Assembly (NCBI RefSeq): GCF_016103465.1
Contig: NZ_JAEEAP010000035.1
Location: 1 to 37,605, forward strand
Source of the DNA: Streptomyces sabulosicollis
GTDB lineage: Bacteria; Actinomycetota; Actinomycetes; Streptomycetales; Streptomycetaceae
DNA length: 37,605 nucleotides
Reading direction: 5' to 3'
This document shows, piece after piece, positions 1 to 9,148 of this stretch. Within the stretch, counting starts at the first letter, position 1; the number at the start of each line of letters is the position of its first letter. Under the pieces are notes generated by a model. That model had not been told where the DNA came from, ran no database searches, and saw only the letters and a program-made list of their open reading frames with translations. The position numbers and the translations under genes were made by a program.

Positions 1-831
1 GGTGAAGAGGGTGGGGAAGCGGGGTGCGAGCCAGGGTTTGCGCCCCCATGTGAGAACGCGGCCCCTGGCGACGGCGCTCCACGGTCCGAGGCGGCCCAGC
101 GCCATGAGGAGGAAGGCCACGGGCTCGGTGAGGATGGTGCAGTCCGGGCGGCCCGGCGGGCGCGGTGTGACGGTCACCGCGCCGTCGGCGAAGGTGGCGC
201 CGAAGCAGGCGCCACCCCTGAGGTGGATGGCGTAGCGGGCGGTGAGCCCCGCGGCGGCCGCGGTGTCGAGCACCCGTGGCATGGCCGTGGTCAGGAAGGG
301 CAGGGTCAGCTCGACCCGGGCCCGGTCGAGCATATGCGGGCGGCCCAGCGCACGGGCGAGGTCATAGCCGTGGCCGAGCATATGGGTCAGCAGATACGAG
401 CCCAGGACGTCCAGGCTCATCGGGCCCATCGGGGTGACCAGTTCGCCGTGTGACGCATATGACGCGATGGACGCGGGCCGGGCCACCGACCGGAGGAAGG
501 CGTCGGCCTGCTCCACGATCATGGTGGCCAGTGGCCCGGCCCGGCGCTCGGCGAACGCGGCGAGCGCGCGCTCGTTCGCCTCCGCCAGCCCGTGCGGTGT
601 GCCGTCCCCGTAGTCGCGCGGCTGCCCGTCCGCGAGGTGCGCCATCAGCTCATTGGCCTGTGCCAGATGCGCCGCCGCCTCCCCGACCGTCCACCGCGAC
701 CCGGGCACCGGGGCCCCGGTATCGGGTGCGTCGCGCAGCGTGGTGGCGATGTCGGCCGCGGTGGCGCGGATCGCCTCATCCAGGCCCGTGGGCCACGTGC
801 CGCCGTTGGCCTGTCCGCTCACGGATTCCAC
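1..831 (-). CDS. Mycothiol-dependent maleylpyruvate isomerase family protein, partial
   Basis: The reading frame runs off the window edge, so only the first 277 codons are seen and the C-terminus is missing. The N-terminal half has the pattern of the MDMPI/DinB-like four-helix domain: WTVGEAAAHLAQ near residue 40 and GHGYDLARALGRP near residue 160, whose histidines normally help bind a divalent metal. The second half has the look of the SCP2-like C-terminal domain. Members use mycothiol, the actinobacterial thiol, for isomerase or transferase reactions; the substrate here cannot be read. GTG at 831 is chosen because AGGGAGA lies just upstream; an in-frame GTG at 822 has a poorer site. Family call is good, exact reaction unknown. 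Confidence 0.8.
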   Translation of the reverse strand, partial: MESVSGQANGGTWPTGLDEAIRATAADIATTLRDAPDTGAPVPGSRWTVGEAAAHLAQANELMAHLADGQPRDYGDGTPHGLAEANERALAAFAERRAGPLATMIVEQADAFLRSVARPASIASYASHGELVTPMGPMSLDVLGSYLLTHMLGHGYDLARALGRPHMLDRARVELTLPFLTTAMPRVLDTAAAAGLTARYAIHLRGGACFGATFADGAVTVTPRPPGRPDCTILTEPVAFLLMALGRLGPWSAVARGRVLTWGRKPWLAPRFPTLFT

Positions 832-915
832 GCGCTCTCCCTACGCCGACCGGGTAGTGCCCCTCGGGTCCCCACGGTGTCATGTGTCCCACGGCCGCCG
901 GTATCGCATCGCGGG

Positions 916-1878
916 TCACGGTGTCAGCACAATCCTGCCGAACACCTCACCGGTGTCCATCTTGCGGTGCGCCACCACGGCTTGCTCCAACGGCAGCAAC
1001 TCGTGCACCACCGTGCGCAGTTCACCGCGGCTCGCGGCGTCGAACTGCTCGGTCCGCACGGCACGTCGATCCGGCTCGGCCACGGTGGCGGCACTGAAGG
1101 TGGCGAACGACATCGACTTCTGGAACGCCGCCATCATCGTCATGCCGAAGTCCGCCGGCGGTTGGCCCCCGACCGCGCCGACGGCCACCATGCGACCGTT
1201 CGGGTTGAGCCTGGCGAAGAAGGACGGCATCCGCGCACCGGCGATGATGTCGATGATGACGTCATAGCCTGCCGGAGGGGCCTCGCCGCCCTCGCCGGAG
1301 CGGTCCAGCACATGCGTGGCGCCGAGCCCGCGCAGCCGATCGCCACGCTCGGCCGATGACGTCGTGACCGCCACCGCCCCGGCACCGCCACGCGCCGCGA
1401 GCTGGACCGTCATGATCCCGAGACTGCCGCCCGCGCCCCGCACCAGCACCGACTCGCCGGGAGCGAAGCGGGCATGGGACAGTCCGAAGTGGGCCACCAC
1501 TCCGGAGCTCCCCAGCGTCACCGCATCGACGGCGGAGAGGTCCGCGGGGAGCGGGAGGACCTCCTCGACCGGCGCGATCGCCCGCTCGGCATAGCCGCCG
1601 CCCACGCCGGTGAACGCCCACACCCGACGACCCACCCACGACGTGTCGACGCCGTCGCCGACCGCGGTCACCGTGCCCGCCACCTCGCTGCCGGGGATAT
1701 GGCCCTCCCGGAAGCCATAGGTGGCGAGGGTGCCACGCCGGATCACGGCGTCGGAGCCGCCGACGCCGATCGCCTCATTGGCGATCAGCACCTGTCCGGC
1801 GGCGGGAGCCGGGTCAGGGAGGTCGATCACTGCCAGACCTTCGGGAGGTCCGAACGCCTCGATCGCGACTGCCTTCAA
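916..1878 (-). CDS. Zinc-free quinone oxidoreductase-type MDR protein
   Basis: A 320-residue medium-chain dehydrogenase/reductase. It has an N-terminal GroES-like fold starting MKAVAIEAFGPPEG, a GSEVAGTV segment near residue 65 and a nucleotide-binding loop VRGAGGSLGI near 145, typical of NADPH:quinone reductase-like enzymes. The structural-zinc cysteine cluster of alcohol dehydrogenases is absent. It probably reduces quinones or enones in the cytosol with NADPH. The start is TTG at 1878, supported by GAGGAG about 7 bases upstream. It is divergent from the TetR gene at 2018, the usual arrangement for a repressor controlling its neighbouring oxidoreductase. Substrate not predictable. Confidence 0.88.
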   Translation of the reverse strand: MKAVAIEAFGPPEGLAVIDLPDPAPAAGQVLIANEAIGVGGSDAVIRRGTLATYGFREGHIPGSEVAGTVTAVGDGVDTSWVGRRVWAFTGVGGGYAERAIAPVEEVLPLPADLSAVDAVTLGSSGVVAHFGLSHARFAPGESVLVRGAGGSLGIMTVQLAARGGAGAVAVTTSSAERGDRLRGLGATHVLDRSGEGGEAPPAGYDVIIDIIAGARMPSFFARLNPNGRMVAVGAVGGQPPADFGMTMMAAFQKSMSFATFSAATVAEPDRRAVRTEQFDAASRGELRTVVHELLPLEQAVVAHRKMDTGEVFGRIVLTP

Positions 1879-2017
1879 TGTCGTCTCCTCGCTCTGGGCT
1901 CGGTGGGATCGGTGGGATCGACGGAACCGGCCGGACCGACGGGCCCGACGCGGTCCATCGGCACCGGCCGGAGGGACGCTAACGGACGCCCCCGTCCACT
2001 TGGCTAAAGTGAGAGCG

Positions 2018-2653
2018 GTGACCGACCGTTTGCCTCACACCCTGCGCTCCGACGCCTCGGACAACCGGGAGCGCATCCTCGACGCGGCCCGCGCGCTCTT
2101 CGCCACCGAGGGGCTGAAGGTGCCGATGCGGGAGATCGCCCGGCACGCCGGGGTCGGCCCCGCCACGCTGTACCGCCGTTTCCCGACCAAGCAGATGCTG
2201 GCCACGGAAGCCTTCACGGACGAGATGCACGCATGCCGCGCCATCGTCGACGAGGGGCGTGCCGAGCCGGATCCGTGGCGCGGCTTCTGCCACGTGATCG
2301 AGAAGACCTGTGAGCTGCACGCCCGCAGCCGGGGTTTCACCGAAGCCTTCATGTCGACCTTCCCCGATGCGATGGATTTCGTCGCGGAGCGCGAATACGC
2401 GCTGCGGTCGATCGCCGAACTGGCCCACCGCGCCAAGGACGCGGGCCATCTGCGGCCCGACTTCGCCCTGGACGACCTGGTCCTGATGCTGATGGCCAAC
2501 AGGGGCATCCACACGACCTCGAAGGCCGCCCGGGCCGCGGCATCCCGGCGCTTCGCCGCGCTGGTGATCCAGGCATTCCAAGCCTCGCCGCAGCACTCAC
2601 CGCTACCGCCGGTGGCACGGTTGGCACCCGCGGCACCACGCAAGACCGGGTGA
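2018..2653 (+). CDS. TetR/AcrR family transcriptional regulator
   Basis: About 211 residues. The N-terminal helix-turn-helix is clear: ERILDAARALFATEG, then EIARHAGVGPATLYRRFPTK at roughly residues 18-60. The C-terminal ligand-binding helices are diverged as usual. It lies head-to-head with the quinone oxidoreductase gene and most likely represses it and itself. The start is uncertain: GTG at 2018 or GTG at 2009; both lack a strong ribosome-binding site, and TAAAGT at 2005-2010 sits where a -10 box of a leaderless transcript starting at 2018 would be. The open frame continues upstream of both, but that part does not look coding. Confidence 0.88.
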   Translation: MTDRLPHTLRSDASDNRERILDAARALFATEGLKVPMREIARHAGVGPATLYRRFPTKQMLATEAFTDEMHACRAIVDEGRAEPDPWRGFCHVIEKTCELHARSRGFTEAFMSTFPDAMDFVAEREYALRSIAELAHRAKDAGHLRPDFALDDLVLMLMANRGIHTTSKAARAAASRRFAALVIQAFQASPQHSPLPPVARLAPAAPRKTG

Positions 2654-2811
2654 AGAGGCGGCCCGCCGGGCCGGCGGTGGACACGCTCCACGACAGCGGG
2701 CCCGTCGCGGAGCGCGCCGGGGCCTGCGCGGAGTGGGTGAAGGAGGTGCGTTTCGGCCTGGCCGGTGGCGGAAGCGCGCATGCCGCCGTACGGCTCGTCG
2801 TCCGTGGCAGC

Positions 2812-3450
2812 TCAGGAAGTGCGCGCCTCGCCGGGCTCGCCCGCATCGGCGGCCGCGTCCGTGGCGGCAGCCGAATAGAAGACGGACTTCTGCTGCTTGG
2901 TGCGGTGCGCCTGGCCCTTGGCGACGAGCGACTCCAGGGTGCTGCGCACGACCGTGGGCTTGATCTCGCGCTCCGGAAGAGCCTGGCTCAGCGCGGTGGC
3001 CACCTCCGCCGCGGAGCGGGGCTCGCCGTGCCGGACGAGCTCATCACGCACCAGCTCCCGGAGCGTGGGCACTCCCGCCTCCCGCGCCCGCCTGCGACTC
3101 GGCCGGCTCCCGCCCGACTCCGTCCCCTTCCCCTTGCCACCCGCCGCGTCGGCCTTCTTCTTCGCCTTGCGCGGGGCAGGCAGCGCCGCGGCCTCCGGTT
3201 TCGCGGACGAACCATCCCCGGAGCCACTCACGCCGCCGTGCTCCGTCGCGTCACCAGCGGTGTCGCCACCAAGGGTCTGCCGCATGCTGAGCAGAAGCGC
3301 CCGGTTGCCTTCCAGCACCGCCAACTGCTCCTGCAGCGCCGCGATTTCGGAGCTGAGGCGTTCGTGCTCGGCGGAGTTGCGTTCCAGATCGGCCGCGACC
3401 TGAGCCGCGTACTGGGACTTCAGGCTGGCGCCATCGGCAGGAGTGTCCAC
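2812..3450 (-). CDS. Coiled-coil and winged-helix protein, putative DNA-binding
   Basis: A 212-residue protein in three parts. Residues about 10-60 form a predicted coiled coil (ADLERNSAEHERLSSEIAAL followed by further leucine heptads). Residues about 75-125 are a Ser/Gly/Lys/Arg-rich linker. Residues about 130-195 look like a winged helix (LRELVRDELVRHGEPRSAAE, then a TVVRSTLESLVAKGQ recognition-helix-like stretch). This is the build of a dimeric DNA-binding protein; targets are unknown. GTG at 3450 is preferred because AGGGAG sits 6 bases upstream; an in-frame ATG at 3465 would place that Shine-Dalgarno inside the gene. No obvious operon partner: neighbouring genes point the other way. Confidence 0.75.
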   Translation of the reverse strand: MDTPADGASLKSQYAAQVAADLERNSAEHERLSSEIAALQEQLAVLEGNRALLLSMRQTLGGDTAGDATEHGGVSGSGDGSSAKPEAAALPAPRKAKKKADAAGGKGKGTESGGSRPSRRRAREAGVPTLRELVRDELVRHGEPRSAAEVATALSQALPEREIKPTVVRSTLESLVAKGQAHRTKQQKSVFYSAAATDAAADAGEPGEARTS

Positions 3451-3702
3451 TACGAGCTCCCTCATCTGGGCACGTTGCACGTTGGTGGTGGATGGTACAT
3501 CCGTGCGCGTGAAGGTGACGCGCGTGAGGCTGCACAAGGCCACCATCCGGGACCGCCGCGCGACGCGACCGGTGACCGGGCAGTGGCGCAGCGCGTGTTG
3601 CGCATACGGCAGACTGCGTGCGGCATCGTGATCACTCGCCGTCCCCGGACCGGCGGGGTGACCGGCGCGCCAACCGGCCGAGCATGTGAAGGGAAACCAC
3701 GG

Positions 3703-4812
3703 ATGACCTTGGACGCACGACCGATACGCACCGGCGCGAACCCCACGGCAGACGGGGTGGTGGACGCCCTCCCGGCCAGGATGCGCGCGGCGCGGTTCGA
3801 CACGGCGGCGGGCACCCTGAAGGTCGAGGACGTGCCCGTGCCCCGGCCGGGGGCGGGCGAGGTCGTGGTCAAGGTGGCCGCGTGCGGCATCTGCCAGTCG
3901 GATGTGAGCCAGCTCGACGGCCATATCCCGCCCCGGCTGCCGGTGGTCACCCCCGGCCACGAGGCGTCGGGCGTGGTGGCGGCGGTCGGCGACGGCGTCG
4001 GGCACTGGAAGGCGGGGGACCGGGTGGTCCTGGGCGCGGGGAAGGCGTGTGGCACGTGTCCCGCCTGCCGGTTCGGCGGTGGCACGAACACCTGTGAGGA
4101 CCTCCAGGTCATGGCCTTCCACTACGACGGGGCCTGGGCCGAGTACGTCCTGACCGACGCCACGACGCTCATCGCCGTGCCCGACTCCGTACCCCTGGAA
4201 CACGCCGCCGTGCTCGCCGACGCCGTCTCCACCCCGTACGGCGCCATCGACACCGCACAGCTGCGGTCCGCCGAATCCGTGGGCATCTGGGGGCTGGGAG
4301 GTCTGGGCACCCACCTCGTACAGCTCACCCGGGTGTGCGGAGCCTCGCCGATCGTCGCCCTCGACCCGCTCCCCGCCGCCCGCGAGCGCGCCCTCGCCCT
4401 GGGCGCCGACTTCGCGCTCGACCCGACGGACGGCGACACCAAGGCCAGGCTGAAGGAGATCACCGCGGGCAAGGGCCTGGACGTCGCCTTCGACTGCGTC
4501 GGCCGTACGCCCTCCTTCACCCAGGCGGAGCGCGCCCTCGGCCACCGGGGCCGCCTGGTGCTCGTCGGCATCTCGCCCGACCCTCTGGCCGTGGGCCCGG
4601 AGCTCCACTTCGTACGCAACCGCCACACCGTGATCGGACACACCGGGTACCGCATGGAGCATCTGGAGGACCTGGTCGAGCTGACCGCCCGGGGCCGTCT
4701 GGACATCTCCGGTTCGGTCAGCGCGGTCCTGCCCCTGGAGGAAGTGAACGAGGGCATCCGCCGACTGCGTGAGCGGGAGGGCAACCCGATCCGCATCCTG
4801 CTGCGGCCCTGA
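3703..4812 (+). CDS. Zinc-binding alcohol dehydrogenase
   Basis: A 369-residue MDR alcohol dehydrogenase. Catalytic zinc ligands are visible as C61 in ACGICQSD and H86-E87 in GHEASG. The structural zinc site is C116-x2-C119-x2-C122-x8-C131. The cofactor loop GLGGLGTH lies near residue 210 and the protein ends on an ILLRP tail typical of the family. It oxidises alcohols or reduces aldehydes with NAD(P). The ATG at 3703 follows GAAGGGAAA by 7 bases; the open frame extends far upstream but is not coding there. A strong hairpin follows at 4822-4867, so the gene is probably transcribed alone. Alcohol specificity is unknown. Confidence 0.9.
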   Translation: MTLDARPIRTGANPTADGVVDALPARMRAARFDTAAGTLKVEDVPVPRPGAGEVVVKVAACGICQSDVSQLDGHIPPRLPVVTPGHEASGVVAAVGDGVGHWKAGDRVVLGAGKACGTCPACRFGGGTNTCEDLQVMAFHYDGAWAEYVLTDATTLIAVPDSVPLEHAAVLADAVSTPYGAIDTAQLRSAESVGIWGLGGLGTHLVQLTRVCGASPIVALDPLPAARERALALGADFALDPTDGDTKARLKEITAGKGLDVAFDCVGRTPSFTQAERALGHRGRLVLVGISPDPLAVGPELHFVRNRHTVIGHTGYRMEHLEDLVELTARGRLDISGSVSAVLPLEEVNEGIRRLREREGNPIRILLRP

Positions 4813-4821
4813 GCGCGCGGC

Positions 4822-4867
4822 ACGGGCTTCGTATCCACGGCCGGTCTCTGCCGTGGGCGAAGCCCGT
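4822..4867 (+). terminator. Two-part hairpin terminator after the alcohol dehydrogenase
   Basis: Perfect 10-bp arms ACGGGCTTCG (4822-4831) and CGAAGCCCGT (4858-4867), with a nested perfect 7-bp stem CCACGGC (4835-4841) and GCCGTGG (4850-4856) closing an 8-base loop. There is no T-tract, as is common in streptomycetes. It starts 10 bases after the dehydrogenase stop and ends 34 bases before the next gene, so it should separate the two transcripts. Confidence 0.75.
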
Positions 4868-4901
4868 CCGGCCGGCGAGGGGATGCGCATAGCCTTCGGG
4901 C

Positions 4902-5609
4902 ATGGCTGATCGTTGTTCGGTGGTGCTGAGGGGGATCCGGCTGGCCTACCAGGTGTCGGGCCCGCCGGACGCTCCGCCGCTGGTGCTGTTGCACGCTCTG
5001 GGCGAGGACGCCTCCGACTGGGACGAGGTGGCGCCCGTCCTCGCCCGGAGCCGGCGGGTGTACGCCCTGGACCTCCGTGGCCACGGCCGGAGTGACTGGC
5101 CGGGGGAGTACTCGCTCGAACTCATGCGGGCCGACGTGCTCGCCCTGCTGGACGAGCTGGGGCTTGACCGGGTGGAGCTGGTCGGCCACTCGATGGGCGG
5201 GATCGTGGCCTACCTGCTCGCGTCCGACCATCCGCGGCGGGTGGCGCGGCTCGTCCTGGAAGATGTCGGGGTTCCGCGTCCCCGGCGGCCGACCACCCCG
5301 GCCAGGCCGGACGGCGAGCTGACCTTCGACTGGGACATGGTGTCGGCCATCAGGAAGCAGATCGACACACCGGACCCGGCGTGGGGGGAGCGGCTGGGCG
5401 GGATCACCGCCGACACCCTGGTCGTGGCCGGTGGCCCGGTGAGCCATGTGCCCCAGGACGGCGTCGCCGAGCTGGCCCACCGCATCCCCGGTGGACGCCT
5501 GGTCACCATCCCGGTGGGGCATCTGGTCCACGACGCGGATCCGGCGGCGTTCACGGAGGCGGTGTCGGCGTTTCTGGAGCTGGGGAGTGGCTCCCGTCCC
5601 ACCCCGTGA
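4902..5609 (+). CDS. Alpha/beta-fold hydrolase
   Basis: A 235-residue alpha/beta hydrolase. The oxyanion-loop HALGED lies at residues 31-36, the nucleophile elbow is GHSMGG with Ser97, and the catalytic His is probably H207 in PVGHLVHD. The expected acid position in GGPVSHVPQD near 185 is not an obvious Asp, so the third triad member cannot be fixed by eye. The cap region between residues 125 and 170 is short compared with the 260-300 residue family norm. It is probably an esterase or C-C hydrolase acting in the cytosol. ATG at 4902 has only a weak ribosome-binding site. Confidence 0.85.
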   Translation: MADRCSVVLRGIRLAYQVSGPPDAPPLVLLHALGEDASDWDEVAPVLARSRRVYALDLRGHGRSDWPGEYSLELMRADVLALLDELGLDRVELVGHSMGGIVAYLLASDHPRRVARLVLEDVGVPRPRRPTTPARPDGELTFDWDMVSAIRKQIDTPDPAWGERLGGITADTLVVAGGPVSHVPQDGVAELAHRIPGGRLVTIPVGHLVHDADPAAFTEAVSAFLELGSGSRPTP

Positions 5610-5624
5610 CCGCTGGGACCCTGT

Positions 5625-6443
5625 TCAGGCCCCGGCGGCGGTCTGCTCGACCCGTGCGCGTACCCAGGTCAGGAAGGCCCGCACTTCGGCGGCGGGCAGC
5701 GGGACCGCGGATGTGCGGGGGCGCTCGAAGCTGTGCACCGCGGCCTCGACGAGCGGCCGGAACTCCTCCTCGGCCAAGGCGACTTCCCGCGCCGCCGCGC
5801 GCTTGGCCAGCCAGCGGCCCGTACGGCAGAACACCACCGAGCGGCAGCCGTTGAGCACGCGGTTGTCCGCGAGGTGACCTTCGCCGTCGCTGTGCTCACG
5901 GACGGAGGCGCGGATCGCGGCGAGCAGATCCGGGCGATCCGGCGCGGCGACCACCTCCCGGGCCGGGCGGCCGAACAGCGTCAGCCCGGTCTGGTGGGCC
6001 ACGGAGCGGTCGATGGCGTACCAGAACGCCGGGGACCGCGCGGCGTCGAAGTCGGCCCGGTCCGGCAGCAGCGGGCCGGTGTTGAGGTCCAGAAGGTACC
6101 CGGCCGCGCCGGAGGACCGGCCGATGACGTCCGTTCCGTAGACCACCAGTTCCAGCCCCGCCGCCGGGCAGGGCAGATGAGGGTGGGCGAGGGCCTCCGC
6201 CAGGTCGTGCAGGGCCGAGCCGGGCAGCGACGGCTCCACGACGACCGTCACATCGACGTCGCTGCGCCCGTGCCGGTAGTCCCCGAGCGCGACGGAGCCG
6301 ACCGCGAAGACGCTCACCAGCTGGGGTCCGCACACCACGCGGGTGCGCCGGACGAGTTCGTCCAGATAGGGCCCCAGCTCGGTGGGGAGGGACGGCGGAT
6401 CCTCGTGGGTGTGGGCCATGTGCCCAGTGTGAATGTGGGTCAC
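5625..6443 (-). CDS. Nucleotidyltransferase-fold protein, aminoglycoside adenylyltransferase-like
   Basis: A 272-residue protein with the polymerase-beta-type nucleotidyltransferase signature GSVALGDYRHGRSDVDV at residues 49-65, giving the GS motif and D62/D64 as metal ligands. The helical C-terminal half resembles the domain that follows in streptomycin 3''-adenylyltransferase-like proteins (a family I know as DUF4111). It should transfer a nucleoside monophosphate to a small molecule; an antibiotic substrate is possible but not shown. The N-terminus is His-rich. The GTG start at 6443 overlaps the stop of the upstream Clp-N-type frame as GTGA, suggesting translational coupling. An in-frame ATG at 6419 is the alternative start. 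Confidence 0.75.
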   Translation of the reverse strand: MTHIHTGHMAHTHEDPPSLPTELGPYLDELVRRTRVVCGPQLVSVFAVGSVALGDYRHGRSDVDVTVVVEPSLPGSALHDLAEALAHPHLPCPAAGLELVVYGTDVIGRSSGAAGYLLDLNTGPLLPDRADFDAARSPAFWYAIDRSVAHQTGLTLFGRPAREVVAAPDRPDLLAAIRASVREHSDGEGHLADNRVLNGCRSVVFCRTGRWLAKRAAAREVALAEEEFRPLVEAAVHSFERPRTSAVPLPAAEVRAFLTWVRARVEQTAAGA

Positions 6444-6876
6444 GTGTCCAAGTATCCCCGGAGTGGTGTGCGTGGACGGCCATGGCTCAGTCCGCGGTGT
6501 CCGAGAGCCGCGAAGCGGTGTCGGATCGCGATGGCCTTGCGGGAGCAGGGCGTCCAGGCGATGCGTTCCGCTGCCTGCGACGCTCCCATGCTCAGTCGGC
6601 TCCCGACGGCCTTGTGCACGTCTTCGGGTGATGCACCGGCGGCTCGCAGGAGCCGTGTGGCGCTGTTGTCCTCGGCGGTCAGTCCCCAGAGCAGGTGTTC
6701 GTGCTGTGCGCCTGCTCCGCCGCGGGTTCGCCGCCGAGACCGAGCAGAACGGCCAACTCGGCCAGCCCGGCCTCCGCGTGGCGGGTGGGAGCGGCCGCGC
6801 GTATCCGGGCGTACAGCTCCTCCGCCTCGATGTGCCGCCGTCCGACGGTGCTCCCGTCCTCCCCGTACCACTCCAT
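6440..6876 (-). pseudogene. Clp N-terminal-domain protein, frameshifted
   Basis: From ATG at 6876 one frame encodes MEWYGEDGSTVGRRHIEAEE and reaches LGLGGEPAAEQA, then stops at 6679. Near 6700-6715 the homology continues in another frame as EHLLWGLTAEDNSATRLLRA and, later, AWTPCSRKAI, which are the typical repeats of Clp amino-terminal domains. A single-base shift would join them. The second repeat is degenerate and the frame ends at 6440 inside the nucleotidyltransferase start codon. No ribosome-binding site is visible before 6876. It starts 31 bases after the PaoC-like gene, so it may be a decayed last-but-one gene of that operon; a sequencing error is the other explanation. Confidence 0.6.
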
Positions 6877-6907
6877 GACGTCAGATCAGTGCGCGATGCC
6901 CGGACGT

Positions 6908-9139
6908 TCAGCCGACCATGGCCGGTAGCCCCGGCAACAGTTTCTCAAGCGTGATGGGGAAGTCCCGCACCCGCACTCCCGTGGCGTTGAACACCGCGTT
7001 GGCCACCGCCGCACCGGACCCGCAGATGCCCACCTCCCCGATGCCCTTCGCACCGAGGACATTGGCCTTGTCGTCGTACCCCTCGAGGACGACGGCCTCG
7101 ATATCGGCGGGGATGTCACCGTGGACCGGTACCAGATACCCGGCGAAGTCCCGGTTGACGAAGGCGCCGGATCGCGGGTCGACGACGGCCTCTTCCTCGA
7201 GGGCCGCGCCGACACCCCAGATCATGCCGCCGATCAGCTGCGAGCGGGCCGTCTTCGGATTGAACAGCCGGCCCACCGAGAACACGCCGAGCATCCGCCG
7301 CAGACGGATCTCGGCGGTGTCCGCGTCGACCCCCACTTCGGCGAAATGGGCCCCGTAGGTGTTGATCGAGTAGTCCGAGTAGTTCGGATCGTCGCCCATG
7401 AAGCGGGTCTGGCCCTCGGCCTCCACACCGTCCGGATGGTGGCGCGCGACAATCTCGCTCAGCGCCTCGGACGCGTCACCGATGGCCACGGTGCCGTCCG
7501 AGAACACGGCGTCCGCCGGGTCCCGGCCGTGCAGCGGGGAGCGTGTGTCGCCGCGGGCCGCGTCCAGCAGCTTCGTGCGCAGGGCCATGCACGCCCGGTA
7601 CACCGCGGTGGACGAATTGGTGGCGCCCCACGAGCCGCCGGAGCCCCAGCTGGAGGGGTGATCGGAACGCCCGAGGTCGATCCGCACCCGTTCCAGCGGG
7701 AGTCCGAGTCCCTCGGCCCCGACCTGGGTCAGGATGGTGTAGGTGCCCGTGCCGATGTCGGTCATGTCCGTCTGGATGACGGCGGTGCCGTCCGGCTCCA
7801 ACCGCACCCGCACCGTCGTCGGCCCCTGGAAATGCCCCCGGATGGCGGCCGACACGCCGTAGCCGACCAGCCACCGGCCCTCGCGCACACTCGCGGGCGT
7901 GGCCGGGCGGTTCTCCCAGCCGAACCGGTGCGCGCCTTCGCGCAGGCACTCCACCAGGTGCCGGTCGCTGTACGGCACGTTCCGCTCGGGATCGACGGTG
8001 GGCTCGTTGCGGATCCGCAGCTCGACCGGGTCCATCCCGAGCACATCGGCCAGCTCGTCCATCGCCGATTCGACCGACAGCATGCCCGGCGCCTCGCCCG
8101 GCGCGCGGACATCCGACCCGCGCGGCAGGTCGAGCGCCGTCAGCCGGTGGCTGGTCAGCCGGTGGGGTGCCGCGTAGAGGCTGCGGACGGTGGCGGCGGT
8201 CTGCTCGGCGTACTCGACGTCGGGGTTGGTGTGCATGGTGACGTCGTGGGCGATCGCGGCCAGCCGTCCGTCGCGCCCCGCGCCCAGCCGGACCCGCTGG
8301 CTCGACGTGGGGCGCATGCCCACGAGCTGGAAGACCTGCTGGCGGGTCAGCGTGACCTTGACCGGCCGGCCCAGCGCGCGGGCGGCGAGCGCCGCCAGGA
8401 TCGTCTCGGAGTGGATGCCCAGCTTGGAGCCGAAGCCGCCGCCGACGAAGGGGGTGACGATGTGCACCCGCTCCGGGTCCATCATCAGCGTGCTGGCGAC
8501 CGAGTCCCGCGCCGCGTCGGTGATCTGGCAGCTGACGTAGACGACCAGGTCCTCGCCGCGCGGTGCCGCCATACACGCGTTCGGTTCGATCGGCATCGAG
8601 AACTCGTACGGCGTCGTGTACTGCTGGTCGACCTTGACCTCCGCACCGGCGAACCCGGCGTCGAAGTCGCCGACCGCGGTGTCCGTGGGGAGGCCGGCGT
8701 TGACCGTCTTCGGGATGTAGACGTCGTCCTCGAACTCACCGAAGTCGAAACGGCCCCGCCCGACGCGGTACTCCACCTCGACGAGGTCGCCCGCGTCCCG
8801 GGCCTGCTCGAAGGTCTCGGCGACGACCAGTGCCACCGGCTCGCCGTAGAAGTGGATGTCCGGGCCGGTCAGCACCGGCTGGGCGCGCCAGTATTCGAAG
8901 GGGATGGACTCGTCGCGGGGGCCCTGCGCGGGGGCGTTGAGATGGGTCATCACCAGGTGGACCCCGGGCGCGTTTCGCGCCTCCTCGGTGTCGATCCGGG
9001 TGATGCGGCCCTTGCCGATCGTCGCGCCGACGATGAAGCCGTAGAGCGGCTGACCGGCCTCCCAGTGCTCATAGGCGTAGGCGGCCCGGCCGGTGGCCTT
9101 CAGCGGGCCGTCGACGCGGTTCACAGCTTGCCCGATCAT
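6908..9139 (-). CDS. paoC: Aldehyde oxidoreductase molybdenum-binding subunit (PaoC/YagR type)
   Basis: A 743-residue catalytic subunit of the xanthine oxidase family. The start MIGQAVNRVDGPLKATGRAAY, the molybdopterin loop VGGGFGSKLG near residue 235, and KGIGEVGICGSGAA near residue 700 with the catalytic base glutamate in KGxGE are all present. It hydroxylates aldehydes to acids at a Mo centre, passing electrons to the FeS and FAD subunits encoded just upstream. ATG at 9139 follows GAGGAGGCGAG. The gap to the FAD subunit is 9 bases, so the three genes form one operon. No XdhC/PaoD-type maturation chaperone is in the window. Confidence 0.92.
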   Translation of the reverse strand: MIGQAVNRVDGPLKATGRAAYAYEHWEAGQPLYGFIVGATIGKGRITRIDTEEARNAPGVHLVMTHLNAPAQGPRDESIPFEYWRAQPVLTGPDIHFYGEPVALVVAETFEQARDAGDLVEVEYRVGRGRFDFGEFEDDVYIPKTVNAGLPTDTAVGDFDAGFAGAEVKVDQQYTTPYEFSMPIEPNACMAAPRGEDLVVYVSCQITDAARDSVASTLMMDPERVHIVTPFVGGGFGSKLGIHSETILAALAARALGRPVKVTLTRQQVFQLVGMRPTSSQRVRLGAGRDGRLAAIAHDVTMHTNPDVEYAEQTAATVRSLYAAPHRLTSHRLTALDLPRGSDVRAPGEAPGMLSVESAMDELADVLGMDPVELRIRNEPTVDPERNVPYSDRHLVECLREGAHRFGWENRPATPASVREGRWLVGYGVSAAIRGHFQGPTTVRVRLEPDGTAVIQTDMTDIGTGTYTILTQVGAEGLGLPLERVRIDLGRSDHPSSWGSGGSWGATNSSTAVYRACMALRTKLLDAARGDTRSPLHGRDPADAVFSDGTVAIGDASEALSEIVARHHPDGVEAEGQTRFMGDDPNYSDYSINTYGAHFAEVGVDADTAEIRLRRMLGVFSVGRLFNPKTARSQLIGGMIWGVGAALEEEAVVDPRSGAFVNRDFAGYLVPVHGDIPADIEAVVLEGYDDKANVLGAKGIGEVGICGSGAAVANAVFNATGVRVRDFPITLEKLLPGLPAMVG

Positions 9140-9148
9140 CTCGCCTCC

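Noticed and set aside
1890-1960. Short repeats of TCGGTGGGA and GGACCGACGGG-like words between the TetR and oxidoreductase genes
   Set aside because: Too short and imperfect to call an operator; probably compositional bias.
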